DNA of 64,000 nt, from NCBI GenBank assembly GCA_947591105.1, contig CANQDL010000001.1, forward strand, positions 1-64,000. The letters are read 5' to 3'. Positions 29,949-38,289 of this stretch are shown here, in pieces. Within the stretch, counting starts at the first letter, position 1; each line of letters starts with the position of its first letter. The DNA is from an uncultured Oscillospiraceae bacterium (GTDB taxonomy: Bacteria > Bacillota > Clostridia > Oscillospirales > Oscillospiraceae). Under the pieces are notes generated by a model. It was not told the origin of the DNA. It saw nothing but the letters and a program-made list of their open reading frames with translations, and made no database searches. The position numbers and the translations under genes were made by a program.

Positions 29949-30398
29949 GTGAAAATGAGAAAGACGGACATCGGCGTGGTGGCTGTCATGTATGCTGTGT
30001 GCGCCTATTGGTATTATGGGACGACGCAGCTGAAGGAGTCCAGCCGGACGTATCCTTACTTCACCGTCGCGCTGCTGTTCGGGCTCACCACCCTGTATGT
30101 GCTGCAGATGGTGGTGGCCGCCAAGCGCCACGGCGTGGAGAGCGGCGTGGACGAGGTGTTCAAGGACTTTCAGCCGGCCCAGTTTTTCGTGTGCCTGGCC
30201 TGTGTGATCGTCTATGTGGTGATGGTGAGCACGGTGGGCTTTTTCGTGTCCACGGTGCTTTTCATGATCGCTGTGATGCTGTATCTGAAGGTGCCCGTGC
30301 TGCATATGGCCATTGCGGTGGTGGTGCTGAACGTGCTCATTTACGCGGCCTTTGTCAAATTCCTGGGCGTGAAGCTGCCCACCGGATTTTTGATTTGA
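29949..30398 (+). CDS. tctB: Tripartite tricarboxylate transporter TctB family protein
   Basis: 149 aa, four TM segments, between tctC and tctA. Confidence 0.88.
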   Translation: MKMRKTDIGVVAVMYAVCAYWYYGTTQLKESSRTYPYFTVALLFGLTTLYVLQMVVAAKRHGVESGVDEVFKDFQPAQFFVCLACVIVYVVMVSTVGFFVSTVLFMIAVMLYLKVPVLHMAIAVVVLNVLIYAAFVKFLGVKLPTGFLI

Positions 30399-30414
30399 GG
30401 AGGGGTGAAGAGAT

Positions 30415-31965
30415 ATGCTTGAAACTTTATCCCTGATGGGCGCGGGCTTTATCAACGCCCTCACCCCGATCAACCTGCTGATGATGGTCGGCGGCGTGGC
30501 CATGGGTATCGTGGTCGGCTGTATGCCCGGCCTGTCCGCGGCCATGGGCGTGGCGCTGATGCTGCCCATGACCTTCACCATGGAGCCGGAGACCGGCCTG
30601 ATCGTGCTGGGCGCCATCTACTGCGGCGCCATCTTCGGCGGCTCCATATCCGCCATCCTCATACATACGCCCGGTACCCCCGCCTCGGCGGCCACTGCCA
30701 TCGAGGGCTACCAGATGACCCTGAAGGGTCAGGCGGGCAAGGCGCTGTTCACCGCCTGCTGGAGCTCCTTCTGGGGCGGCCTGCTCAGCTGCATCTCCCT
30801 GTACTTCTTCGCGCCTCTGCTGGCGCAGCTGGCCCTGAAATTCATGTCCGCAGAGTACTTCTGGCTGTCCATTTTCGGCCTGACCATCATCGCGGGCGTA
30901 TCCGGAAAGAGCCTGGTGAAGGGCCTTATATCCGGCGCCTTCGGCCTGATGCTCTCCACCATCGGCCTTGACCCCATCACCGGCGTGAAGCGGTTCATGT
31001 TCGGCCAGTCCTTCCTGGCGGAGGGCGTGAACACCACCTGCGCGCTGATCGGCCTGTTCTCCATGAGCCAGGTGTTCATCCTGGCGGAGAAGAAGATCGT
31101 CAAGCGGGCCAAGGCGGCCAAGGTCAGCGACAAGATGAGCCTGACGAAGGAAGAGAGAAAGCTGCTCTGGCCCACCATCTTCCGCTCCTGGATCATCGGC
31201 AACCTGACCGGCATCCTGCCCGGCGCGGGCGCCTCCATCGCCTGCTTTGTGGGCTACAACACCGCAAAACAGTTCTCCAAGCATAAGGATCAGTTCGGCC
31301 ACGGCGCCATCGAGGGCGTGGCCGGTTCCGAGGCGGCCAACAACGCCGTCACCGGCGGCTCGCTGATCCCCACCCTGACCCTGGGCATCCCCGGCGAGTC
31401 CGTGACGGCGGTGCTCATGGGCGGACTGATCATCCAGGGCCTGACGCCGGGCCCGGAGCTGTTCACGAAATACGCACCCATGACATATACTTTCTTCGCC
31501 GGATTCGTGCTGGTGCAGTTCTTCATGCTGGCGGTGGGTCTGCTGGGGTGCAAGGGCTTTGCCAACATCTCCCGGCTGTCCGACGCCATCCTGATCCCCT
31601 GCGTGACGGTGCTGTGCGTGGTGGGCTCCTACGCCATCCACAAGAACATCCTGGACGTGGTGGTCATGCTCATCTTTGGCATCATCGGCTACGCCATGCG
31701 TAAGTTCGATCTGAACACCGCCGCGGTGGTGCTGGCGCTGATCCTGGGGCCCATCGGAGAGAAGGGCCTGCGCAACGCGCTGCGTGTGTCACAGGGGAGC
31801 GTGAGCGTGCTGTTCTCCAGCGTGGTGGACTGGGTGCTCATCATCCTGTGCGTGGTGGGCGTGCTGTCCCCGCTGCTGATGAACAAGATGGAGAAGAAGA
31901 GCCAGGCTCTGGCCGACGGGAACGACGCCGTAAAAACAGAGTCGGACGCCCCCACCGGAGACTGA
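30415..31965 (+). CDS. tctA: Tripartite tricarboxylate transporter permease TctA
   Basis: GCMPGLSAAMGVALMLPMTF; HTPGTPASAATAIEGYQM; GVAGSEAANNAVTGGSLIPTLTLGIPG. Confidence 0.96.
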   Translation: MLETLSLMGAGFINALTPINLLMMVGGVAMGIVVGCMPGLSAAMGVALMLPMTFTMEPETGLIVLGAIYCGAIFGGSISAILIHTPGTPASAATAIEGYQMTLKGQAGKALFTACWSSFWGGLLSCISLYFFAPLLAQLALKFMSAEYFWLSIFGLTIIAGVSGKSLVKGLISGAFGLMLSTIGLDPITGVKRFMFGQSFLAEGVNTTCALIGLFSMSQVFILAEKKIVKRAKAAKVSDKMSLTKEERKLLWPTIFRSWIIGNLTGILPGAGASIACFVGYNTAKQFSKHKDQFGHGAIEGVAGSEAANNAVTGGSLIPTLTLGIPGESVTAVLMGGLIIQGLTPGPELFTKYAPMTYTFFAGFVLVQFFMLAVGLLGCKGFANISRLSDAILIPCVTVLCVVGSYAIHKNILDVVVMLIFGIIGYAMRKFDLNTAAVVLALILGPIGEKGLRNALRVSQGSVSVLFSSVVDWVLIILCVVGVLSPLLMNKMEKKSQALADGNDAVKTESDAPTGD

Positions 31966-32069
31966 CGTCTGACCGAAACGAAATATACGAAAGGGAGGGT
32001 GCGCTTTTTCGCGCGCCCTTCCCCAGTTGGCCGCCGCCGGACAGGGGCGGCAATGTGGTTTGAAGGGGT

Positions 32070-32801
32070 GTGAGCGCGATGGAACAGTTGGCCTATCTGC
32101 GGCAGCTGAACATGCCGTCGCTGCTGCTGCGGCTGGCTCTGGCCATGTTCTGCGGCGGCATGATCGGCATCGAGCGGGGCAGAAAGCACCGGGCGGCGGG
32201 CTTTCGGACATACATGCTGGTGTGTCTGGGGGCGACGCTGACCATGATCCTGGGCCAGTATGTGGACTATATGGGACACCAGGTGTGGACGGAGCAGGCG
32301 GAGCAGATCGGCTTTCGCAACGATATCGCCCGCCTGGGCGCCCAGGTCATCAACGGCATCGGCTTTCTGGGCGCCGGGATCATCGTGGTGACCGGCCACC
32401 AGGAGGTGAAGGGCCTGACCACCGCGGCGGGCTTTTGGGCGTCGGCCTGTATGGGCCTGGCCATCGGCGCGGGCTTTTACGAGTGCGTGGTGGTGGTGTT
32501 CGTGCTCATCTTTCTGTGCATCCGCATCCTGCCCCGGGTGGAGAACGCGGTGGTGGAGCGGGCCAGAAACCTGAACCTCTATGTGGAATTTCAGTCGCTG
32601 GACGATGTGGGCGACATCATCGGCTGCATCAAGGAGCAGGGCGTGCACATCTATGACGTGGATATCGACCGGGGGAAGGCCTATAAGGGCCGCAACCCCA
32701 GCGCGGTATTTTCCGTCCGGCTGCACCACGGCCAGCATCACACCCAGGTCATGACGGCCATCTCCGCGCTGGAGAGCGTCACCGTCATCGTGGAACTGTA
32801 A
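32070..32801 (+). CDS. MgtC/SapB family protein
   Basis: GGMIGIERGRKHRAAGFRTYMLVCLGA; GIGFLGAG. Confidence 0.93.
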   Translation: MSAMEQLAYLRQLNMPSLLLRLALAMFCGGMIGIERGRKHRAAGFRTYMLVCLGATLTMILGQYVDYMGHQVWTEQAEQIGFRNDIARLGAQVINGIGFLGAGIIVVTGHQEVKGLTTAAGFWASACMGLAIGAGFYECVVVVFVLIFLCIRILPRVENAVVERARNLNLYVEFQSLDDVGDIIGCIKEQGVHIYDVDIDRGKAYKGRNPSAVFSVRLHHGQHHTQVMTAISALESVTVIVEL

Positions 32802-32816
32802 GGGGGGAACGGAGTT

Positions 32817-33509
32817 ATGCTGACGATCTTTGACAATCTGCGCCAGATGACGCTGCTCTCTGTGGTTCTGCGCATGGTGCTGGCGGCGATCTGCGGCGGA
32901 TGTATCGGCCTGGAGCGGGAGTTCAAGCGCCGGCCGGCGGGCTTCCGTACCCACATCCTTATCTGTCTGGGCGCGGCGGTGACCACCGTCACCGGCGAGT
33001 ATCTTTACCGGGTCATGGGCTACTATACCGACGTGAGCCGTATGGGCGCCCAAGTGGTGGCCGGCATCGGCTTCATCGGCGCGGGCTGTATCATGGTCAC
33101 CCGCCGGCGGCGGGTGAAGGGCCTGACCACGGCAGCCGGCCTGTGGGCGTCAGCGGTGATCGGACTGTGCCTGGGCTCCGGATTTTTCGAGGGCGGCATT
33201 TTTGCCACGGTGCTGGTGCTGGCGGCGGAGATGCTGTTTTCCAGACTGGAGTACCGGATGCTGGAAAATTCCGCCGAGATCAACCTGCTTGTGGAGTACA
33301 GCGACAAGACGTGCCTGGATAAGGTGCTGGTCATGCTGGACGAGATCCAGGTGAAGATCCAGAACATGGTCATCACCCGCTCTCCCGAGTCGGAGAAGAA
33401 TACGGCCAGCGTGCTGTTCACCCTGCAGGTGAACAAAAAGCACCGCACGGAGACCATCATTACCGACATCAGCGCCGTAGACGGCATTGTGGCGGTGGAG
33501 GAGCTGTGA
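32817..33509 (+). CDS. MgtC/SapB family protein (paralogue of previous)
   Basis: GGCIGLEREFKRRPAGFRTHILICLGAA; GIGFIGAGCI. Confidence 0.93.
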   Translation: MLTIFDNLRQMTLLSVVLRMVLAAICGGCIGLEREFKRRPAGFRTHILICLGAAVTTVTGEYLYRVMGYYTDVSRMGAQVVAGIGFIGAGCIMVTRRRRVKGLTTAAGLWASAVIGLCLGSGFFEGGIFATVLVLAAEMLFSRLEYRMLENSAEINLLVEYSDKTCLDKVLVMLDEIQVKIQNMVITRSPESEKNTASVLFTLQVNKKHRTETIITDISAVDGIVAVEEL

Positions 33510-34177
33510 TGATGGACAAAAAGGGAAAACTAATCGTCATTGAAGGGGTGGACGGCAGCGGCAAGACCACCCAGCTCCAGCGTCTGTACGACGCGCTGCT
33601 GGCCCGGGGCGTGGCGGCCAGAAAGCTCAAATTCCCCCACTACGACAGCGACTCGTCCGCCCTGGTGCGGATGTATCTGCGGGGGGACTTCGGCAAGGAG
33701 CCCCAGGACGTGAACGCCTACGCCGCCTCGTCCTTTTACGCGGTGGATCGCTACGCCAGCTACAAGGCGGACTGGGAGGGATTTTACCGCGACGGCGGCG
33801 TGCTGGTGGCCGACCGGTACACCACCTCCAACGCCGTACACCAGTGCTCCAAGCTCCCGGAGGAGCAGTGGCCGGCGTTTTTGCAGTGGCTCTTTCACTT
33901 TGAGTACGAGCTGCTGGGCATTCCCGCCCCGGATCAGGTGATCTTCCTGCAGGCGGAGGCGGCGGTGACGGAAAAAATGCTGCTCAAGCGCTACGGCGGC
34001 GACGCCAGCCGGGAGGACATCCATGAGGCCGACCGGGCCTATATGGCCCGCTCCCGGGCGGCGGCGACGTACTGCGCCACCCACCTGGGGTGGACGACAG
34101 TGCACTGCACCCGCGACGGCGCCATGCGTCCTGTGGAGGATATCCACGGGGAGATCATGAAGTCGCTGGGATACTGA
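33506..34177 (+). CDS. tmk: dTMP kinase
   Basis: GKLIVIEGVDGSGKTTQLQRL P-loop; VADRYTTSNAVHQ. Confidence 0.93.
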   Translation: MMMDKKGKLIVIEGVDGSGKTTQLQRLYDALLARGVAARKLKFPHYDSDSSALVRMYLRGDFGKEPQDVNAYAASSFYAVDRYASYKADWEGFYRDGGVLVADRYTTSNAVHQCSKLPEEQWPAFLQWLFHFEYELLGIPAPDQVIFLQAEAAVTEKMLLKRYGGDASREDIHEADRAYMARSRAAATYCATHLGWTTVHCTRDGAMRPVEDIHGEIMKSLGY

Positions 34178-34200
34178 AATAGAAAGAAACAGAAAAAGGA

Positions 34201-34232
34201 AAAAGCACGATGCTCTTGCATCGTGCTTTTTT
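34201..34232. terminator. Bidirectional terminator
   Basis: AAAAGCACGATGC TCTT GCATCGTGCTTTT with A/T tracts on both sides. Confidence 0.9.
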
Positions 34233-34277
34233 GGTCGGAGTGAGGTGACTTGAACACCCGGCCTCTTGGTCCCGAAC
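34232..34277 (-). other. Prophage attachment site: 3' half of tRNA-Pro(CGG)
   Basis: Minus strand GTTCGGGACCAAGAGGCCGGGTGTTCAAGTCACCTCACTCCGACCA: anticodon loop TTCGGGA, T-arm GGGTG-TTCAAGT-CACCT, acceptor CACTCCG-A-CCA; no 5' half adjacent. Confidence 0.85.
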
Positions 34278-34318
34278 GAATTAAAAATCGCTGAATATCA
34301 AGGCTTTGCGGGTTTGGA

Positions 34319-34339
34319 GTCCACTTTGGTGTCCACTTT
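34319..34339. repeat. Two direct GTCCACTTT repeats, candidate integrase arm sites
   Basis: GTCCACTTT at 34319-34327 and 34331-34339, between att core and integrase gene. Confidence 0.45.
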
Positions 34340-34346
34340 CGGTCAA

Positions 34347-35522
34347 TTACTTCTCGTTCGGGTACACTTCCCCGTATTTTTGTGCCATGTAATCAGTCAG
34401 CTTTGAGGACTGATCTTGACGGCGGGCCTCCCGGAGATCGGTGTATGTCTGCATCGTGGTCTGGATGTCTGCGTGGCCGAGCATGACCTGTGCGGCCTTT
34501 TCGTCTATGCCAGACTCGTAGCACAGAGTAGCATATCCGTGGCGAAGCTGGTGGGGCGTGAGGGTGATCTTGATGTTGTGGTATATGTACTCCTTCCCTT
34601 GCTTGCTGGTGCGTTTCTCCGGGGTGTCCGTATAAAAACCGACGTCCTTGCAATAATGCCGCCAGCGCCGCCGGAAGGCGTTCTCCTGGAGCGGGCGACC
34701 GTCCGGAGCCGGGAATATGAGAGTGGTGTCAAGGGCGGTCTCCGGGCGCTGCAGGTGCGCCATTAGGCCGGGGAGCAAGTCGATCTCCCGGGTCCCGGCA
34801 TCCGTCTTGGGTTCTTTCAAGACAGGCATCCCGGAGGGGAACACATAGGACTTTGTGACGCTGATCTTTTTAGCCTTGAAATCTATATCCCCCCAGGTGA
34901 GGGCCAGGGCCTCGCCCCGCCGGCAGCCGGTATATAACAGGAGATAGGCGAACAGACCGAAGGTGGCGGACTCCACATTGTCGATGATCGTCTGCATGGT
35001 GTGATCGTCCGGGGCGGAGCGTTTTTTCCTCGGGAGGCCCCGCTGGATGGTGACGGAGGCCACCGGGTTCAACTTGATACAGGCCCCGGGGCGGGTGATC
35101 GCATAGTCGAAAATCATTTTGAGGATGCTCTTTTGCGACTTGACCGTTTTCGCCGCATATCCTTGGAGAGCCATGCGCTGGATAAACTGGTCGATGTCTG
35201 CCGGGGTTATATCCGATATGAGCTCGCCGCCAAGAGCATCCACAGCGCGGTTATAAGAGACCTCATAACAGATTTGGGTATTTCGCTCGATCTTGGGCCA
35301 CTTCCAGTTCATCCAAGCTTCCGCCGTCTCCCGGAAGGTGGGAACCGGCGGCCCGGCCTTCTCCTCCTTCTCCGCGGCCTGTATCTTCACATACAGGACT
35401 TCCGGATCCTTCGCCCGGAATTTCCGCTTTTTCAGGCCGATGGTTCGGGTGCAGTAGTATAACCCGGAGTTGCCGTCAAACGAGAACATGGCGGCATAGT
35501 CAACTTTTTTGGGGCGTCCCAT
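34347..35522 (-). CDS. int: Phage tyrosine recombinase/integrase
   Basis: SAM-like N-terminal domain; TGCRRGEALALTWGDID; HQLRHGYATLCYESGIDEKAAQVMLGHADIQTTMQTYTDL. Confidence 0.97.
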   Translation of the reverse strand: MGRPKKVDYAAMFSFDGNSGLYYCTRTIGLKKRKFRAKDPEVLYVKIQAAEKEEKAGPPVPTFRETAEAWMNWKWPKIERNTQICYEVSYNRAVDALGGELISDITPADIDQFIQRMALQGYAAKTVKSQKSILKMIFDYAITRPGACIKLNPVASVTIQRGLPRKKRSAPDDHTMQTIIDNVESATFGLFAYLLLYTGCRRGEALALTWGDIDFKAKKISVTKSYVFPSGMPVLKEPKTDAGTREIDLLPGLMAHLQRPETALDTTLIFPAPDGRPLQENAFRRRWRHYCKDVGFYTDTPEKRTSKQGKEYIYHNIKITLTPHQLRHGYATLCYESGIDEKAAQVMLGHADIQTTMQTYTDLREARRQDQSSKLTDYMAQKYGEVYPNEK

Positions 35523-35683
35523 GGTATTCCTCCTTGTAAAAATAGGGAGGATGTGATACCATAAAAGGGCAGAATCCTCCCCTGGTAGTGCGGGCGTGAG
35601 TTTTCTGTAAGCCGTTCCCGGTGGGCTAGACTGGGGGCGGCGTTTTTTATTTCAAAAAATACGTGTTCACACGTAAAAATGTG

Positions 35684-35712
35684 TTGACATACGTATTAAT
35701 ACGTGCTATAAT
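35684..35712 (+). promoter_or_regulatory. Consensus promoter with palindromic operator in the spacer, upstream of hicAB
   Basis: TTGACA (35684-35689), 17-nt spacer containing perfect palindrome ACGTATTAATACGT (35691-35704), TATAAT (35707-35712); related ACGTGTTCACACGT at 35661-35674. Confidence 0.85.
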
Positions 35713-35738
35713 GATAACCAGAAAGAGAGGTAAGGCCG

Positions 35739-35924
35739 GTGAAGTACAGCGAACTCTACAAAAGGCTGCGGGAGATAAAGTGCTACATCATAAGGGAGGG
35801 GGCCAATCACTCGATGTGGTACAGCCCAGTGACCGGAAAGACCTTCCCGGTGAGCCACCACAAGGGACAGGATGTCCCAATGGGAACACTAAGAGCGATA
35901 GAGCGGGATGCGGGGCTGAAATAA
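35739..35924 (+). CDS. hicA: HicA family toxin
   Basis: MKYSELYKRLREIKCYIIREGANHSMWYSPVTGKTFPVSHHKGQDVPMGTLRAIERDAGLK. Confidence 0.92.
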   Translation: MKYSELYKRLREIKCYIIREGANHSMWYSPVTGKTFPVSHHKGQDVPMGTLRAIERDAGLK

Positions 35925-35952
35925 GCCCCCGTCCCAAATATGAAAGGAGATA

Positions 35953-36354
35953 ATGACAATGGCGAAATATGTATATCCCGCGATCTTCACGCCGGAGCCG
36001 GAAGGGTATTCAATCAACTTCCCCGATCTGGAGAGCTGCTATACATCGGCGCCAACGCTGGAAGAGGGAATGGAAATGGCGGCCGATGTGCTGTGCCTGA
36101 CGCTCTATGGACTGGAGGAGGATGGAAGACCTATTCCAGCGGCCTCTGATCTGCGCACGGTGAAACCAGAGGGGCAGGCGTTCGTAAGTCTGGTTCAGTG
36201 TGACACCATCGAATACCGCCGGTTCTACGATAACAAGGCCGTAAAAAAGACGCTGACCATTCCAGCCTGGCTGAACACGATGGCGGAGCGAAACGGCGTG
36301 AACTTCTCAATGGTGCTCCAGACGGCCCTAAAGCATGAACTGAATATCCAGTGA
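35953..36354 (+). CDS. hicB: HicB family antitoxin
   Basis: YPAIFTPEPEGYSINFPDLESCYTSAPTLEEGMEMAADVL; C-terminal DNA-binding-like IPAWLNTMAERNGVNFSMVLQTALK. Confidence 0.92.
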   Translation: MTMAKYVYPAIFTPEPEGYSINFPDLESCYTSAPTLEEGMEMAADVLCLTLYGLEEDGRPIPAASDLRTVKPEGQAFVSLVQCDTIEYRRFYDNKAVKKTLTIPAWLNTMAERNGVNFSMVLQTALKHELNIQ

Positions 36355-36363
36355 CTATAATCG

Positions 36364-36396
36364 CCCCGGCCCCGTGCCGGGGCAGTTTTATTTTTT
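36364..36396 (+). terminator. hicAB terminator
   Basis: CCCCGGC CCCGT GCCGGGG CAGTTTTATTTTTT. Confidence 0.85.
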
Positions 36397-36579
36397 GGCG
36401 CCGTTCTGCTTCAGTGCTTCAGGGGCCTCCCCATTAAGCACCCTTAATGTCATTTTAAGGATGTGCTTCGCATCTTGCTCGGTCAATTTGTCGATAAGTG
36501 ATTCCCTCTTTTCTCTATCTCGTTCAAGGGAGATCATTGATGCCCGTTTTGCAGAAATCATAATGTAACCAGCCTCCAA
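36388..36579 (-). CDS. Hypothetical small protein
   Basis: 63 aa ORF MEAGYIMISAKRASMISLERDREKRESLIDKLTEQDAKHILKMTLRVLNG. Confidence 0.55.
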   Translation of the reverse strand: MEAGYIMISAKRASMISLERDREKRESLIDKLTEQDAKHILKMTLRVLNGEAPEALKQNGAKK

Positions 36580-36639
36580 TCAAACTACTGCACTGAATAT
36601 CCGGTGAATCCCCACCCCGGCCCCGTGCCGGGGCGTTAT

Positions 36640-37236
36640 TTATTTTGCGCCTTTCTTAAAACAGACATGTATCTCAAGGCCGTAGTTGTAGCCGTTGCCG
36701 CCGAGGATGTCATAATCATCGACGCAGTAATAATCGTCCCAGTGAGACAACAGCCAATGCAGGTCATCCCTTGAAATGTTGCCGACCTGCTCCTGTTCCG
36801 CATACACGCCGACGGCGACCTCGTCACTAAATAAGTACCGTTCCAGCCTAAACTCGGGTGTATGCTCATAGGGAGGGTCCTTGAACCGTATCTGACGGAG
36901 TATAGTCTGGCGGCTGCGGCGGCCATTTTTGAAGCTGGTGCCGACGACGTGGAACGCTTTGGAATAATCGCAGTCCACAGGCGGTTTTACAGGCGGATAC
37001 AGGTAGGCGTGCTCTTCTTCCCATTGGAGCATCTGCCGCTTCCATTCGGCGGTATCCTTCCGGTTCTGTTTCCGTTTGCACTGTGGGCACAGGTCGGCGT
37101 GAAGGTTTGTCGATAGAGTCCGCCGGCCACACTCTTTACACTTCGGGAACGTCCCGGAGAAAACTTTCCAAATGAAGAACCCCATGCCAAAAATGAGGGC
37201 GGCATAAAATAAAAGCACAAATATGGTCGTGGGCAT
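36640..37236 (-). CDS. TM-anchored zinc-ribbon protein with HIRAN-like domain
   Basis: N-terminal TM, CKECGRRTLSTNLHADLCPQC ribbon, FHVVGTSFKNGRRSRQTILRQI...VGVYAEQEQVGNISRDDL. Confidence 0.6.
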   Translation of the reverse strand: MPTTIFVLLFYAALIFGMGFFIWKVFSGTFPKCKECGRRTLSTNLHADLCPQCKRKQNRKDTAEWKRQMLQWEEEHAYLYPPVKPPVDCDYSKAFHVVGTSFKNGRRSRQTILRQIRFKDPPYEHTPEFRLERYLFSDEVAVGVYAEQEQVGNISRDDLHWLLSHWDDYYCVDDYDILGGNGYNYGLEIHVCFKKGAK

Positions 37237-37250
37237 AGCGCGTCCTCCTG

Positions 37251-37874
37251 TTATATTATATTGCTGGTGAAGGCGACGGCCTTGCCGATGATCCGCACGT
37301 CCTCCAGCTGGGATCCCTCAAACTGCAAAACGGGAAAGGTCGGATTTTCCGGGCGGAGTTCCAAACGCCCGGGGTATTTATATACCCTTTTCAGGGTAGC
37401 CTCATCCCCGATAAGGACGGCGGCGATCTCGCCGTTATTTACATCATCCTGGCGACGGATATAAACGATGTCCCCGTCAAAGATGCGGGCAGTTATCATG
37501 CTGTCACCCTTGCACCGCAGGGCGAAGTCCGCGTGGACGTGGGCGGGGATGTCCACCTCGCCGTCCAGGTTCTCCTCCGCCAGGATGGGTTCGCCACACG
37601 CGATCGTCCCCAGGAGCGGGATGCGCCGCATCTCAGGCATCGGGAGGATGTTGTCATAAACGCCACTTTTGGAAAACCGACGAATTGAGGTTTTTCCGAG
37701 AAGGTAGTCAATGGATGTTTCGTAAAATGTGGCAATTAAAATCAAAACTTCAGAATTGGGTTCACGGACGCCCTTCTCATAATTAACATACGTTGTATAG
37801 GGCATATTGAGTTGCTTTGCGGCCTCGCGCATAGTCAATCCTTTTTCTTCCCGGAGGGCCTTCATGCGGTTCAT
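37251..37874 (-). CDS. CI/LexA-like phage repressor (HTH plus S24 peptidase)
   Basis: HTH N-terminus LREEKGLTMREAAKQLNMPYTTYVNYEKG; cleavage-type ACGEP; CKGDSMITARIFDGD; DEATLKRVY. Confidence 0.95.
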   Translation of the reverse strand: MNRMKALREEKGLTMREAAKQLNMPYTTYVNYEKGVREPNSEVLILIATFYETSIDYLLGKTSIRRFSKSGVYDNILPMPEMRRIPLLGTIACGEPILAEENLDGEVDIPAHVHADFALRCKGDSMITARIFDGDIVYIRRQDDVNNGEIAAVLIGDEATLKRVYKYPGRLELRPENPTFPVLQFEGSQLEDVRIIGKAVAFTSNII

Positions 37875-37891
37875 GGTATCACCTCATGGAC

Positions 37892-37920
37892 AGTATTACA
37901 CAAATTGAGTAAATAGTCAA
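37892..37920 (-). promoter_or_regulatory. Repressor promoter with operator O1 in spacer
   Basis: Minus-strand TTGACT (37920-37915), 17-nt spacer, AATACT (37897-37892). Confidence 0.7.
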
Positions 37921-38037
37921 TGGATTTACCCAAATTAGGTAACTTGCACAAATGCGGGTTACTCAATTTGGGTATTATTTTAGCTTTACAAATACCCATT
38001 TTGAGTATAGAATGTCGAATGTACCCAAAATGAGTAA
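37896..38037. promoter_or_regulatory. Five-copy 17-bp operator array between repressor and cro-like genes
   Basis: TTACACAAATTGAGTAA (37896), TTACCCAAATTAGGTAA (37926), TTACTCAATTTGGGTAT (37959), ATACCCATTTTGAGTAT (37992), GTACCCAAAATGAGTAA (38021). Confidence 0.9.
37985..38013 (+). promoter_or_regulatory. Early lytic promoter with operator O4 in spacer
   Basis: TTTACA (37985-37990), 17-nt spacer, TAGAAT (38008-38013). Confidence 0.65.
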
Positions 38038-38055
38038 CGAAAGGAGGCGAAACGG

Positions 38056-38262
38056 ATGATGTACCCGAATATCACCGCCGAGCGGGCAAAGCGGAAAATG
38101 AGCCTGGAAACGATGGCGCGGAACCTCGGCGTAACCCGTAAGACGGTTTACAACTGGGAGAAGTCAGGGAACATCCCCCAGTCTGCGCTGGAGAAGATGT
38201 CGGAAATGTTCGGATGCCCCATTGACTATCTCCTGGGGCGCTGTGAGAAGCCGGCGGTGTGA
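38056..38262 (+). CDS. Cro-like HTH protein
   Basis: ITAERAKRKMSLETMARNLGVTRKTVYNWEKSGNIPQSALEKMSEMFGCPIDYLLGR. Confidence 0.92.
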   Translation: MMYPNITAERAKRKMSLETMARNLGVTRKTVYNWEKSGNIPQSALEKMSEMFGCPIDYLLGRCEKPAV

Positions 38263-38289
38263 GGAAACACCAGGAAGGAGAAAAAGACC

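Larger units (their letters stand above)
36339..36634 (+). repeat. Direct repeat pair: hicB 3' end plus terminator (36339-36383 and 36592-36634)
   Basis: ACTGAATATCC(A/G)GTGA...CCCCGGCCCCGTGCCGGGGC present twice. Confidence 0.8.

Noticed and set aside
30427-31641. 404-aa minus-strand ORF
   Set aside because: Antisense of tctA; repetitive Gln/His/Gly/Arg content.
34232-34277. Intact tRNA gene
   Set aside because: Only the 3' half from the anticodon loop onward is present; D-arm and 5' acceptor are missing, so treated as an att site.
35663-35953. 96-aa ORF overlapping hicA
   Set aside because: Alternate frame across the hicA promoter and gene; hicA itself is clearly recognisable.
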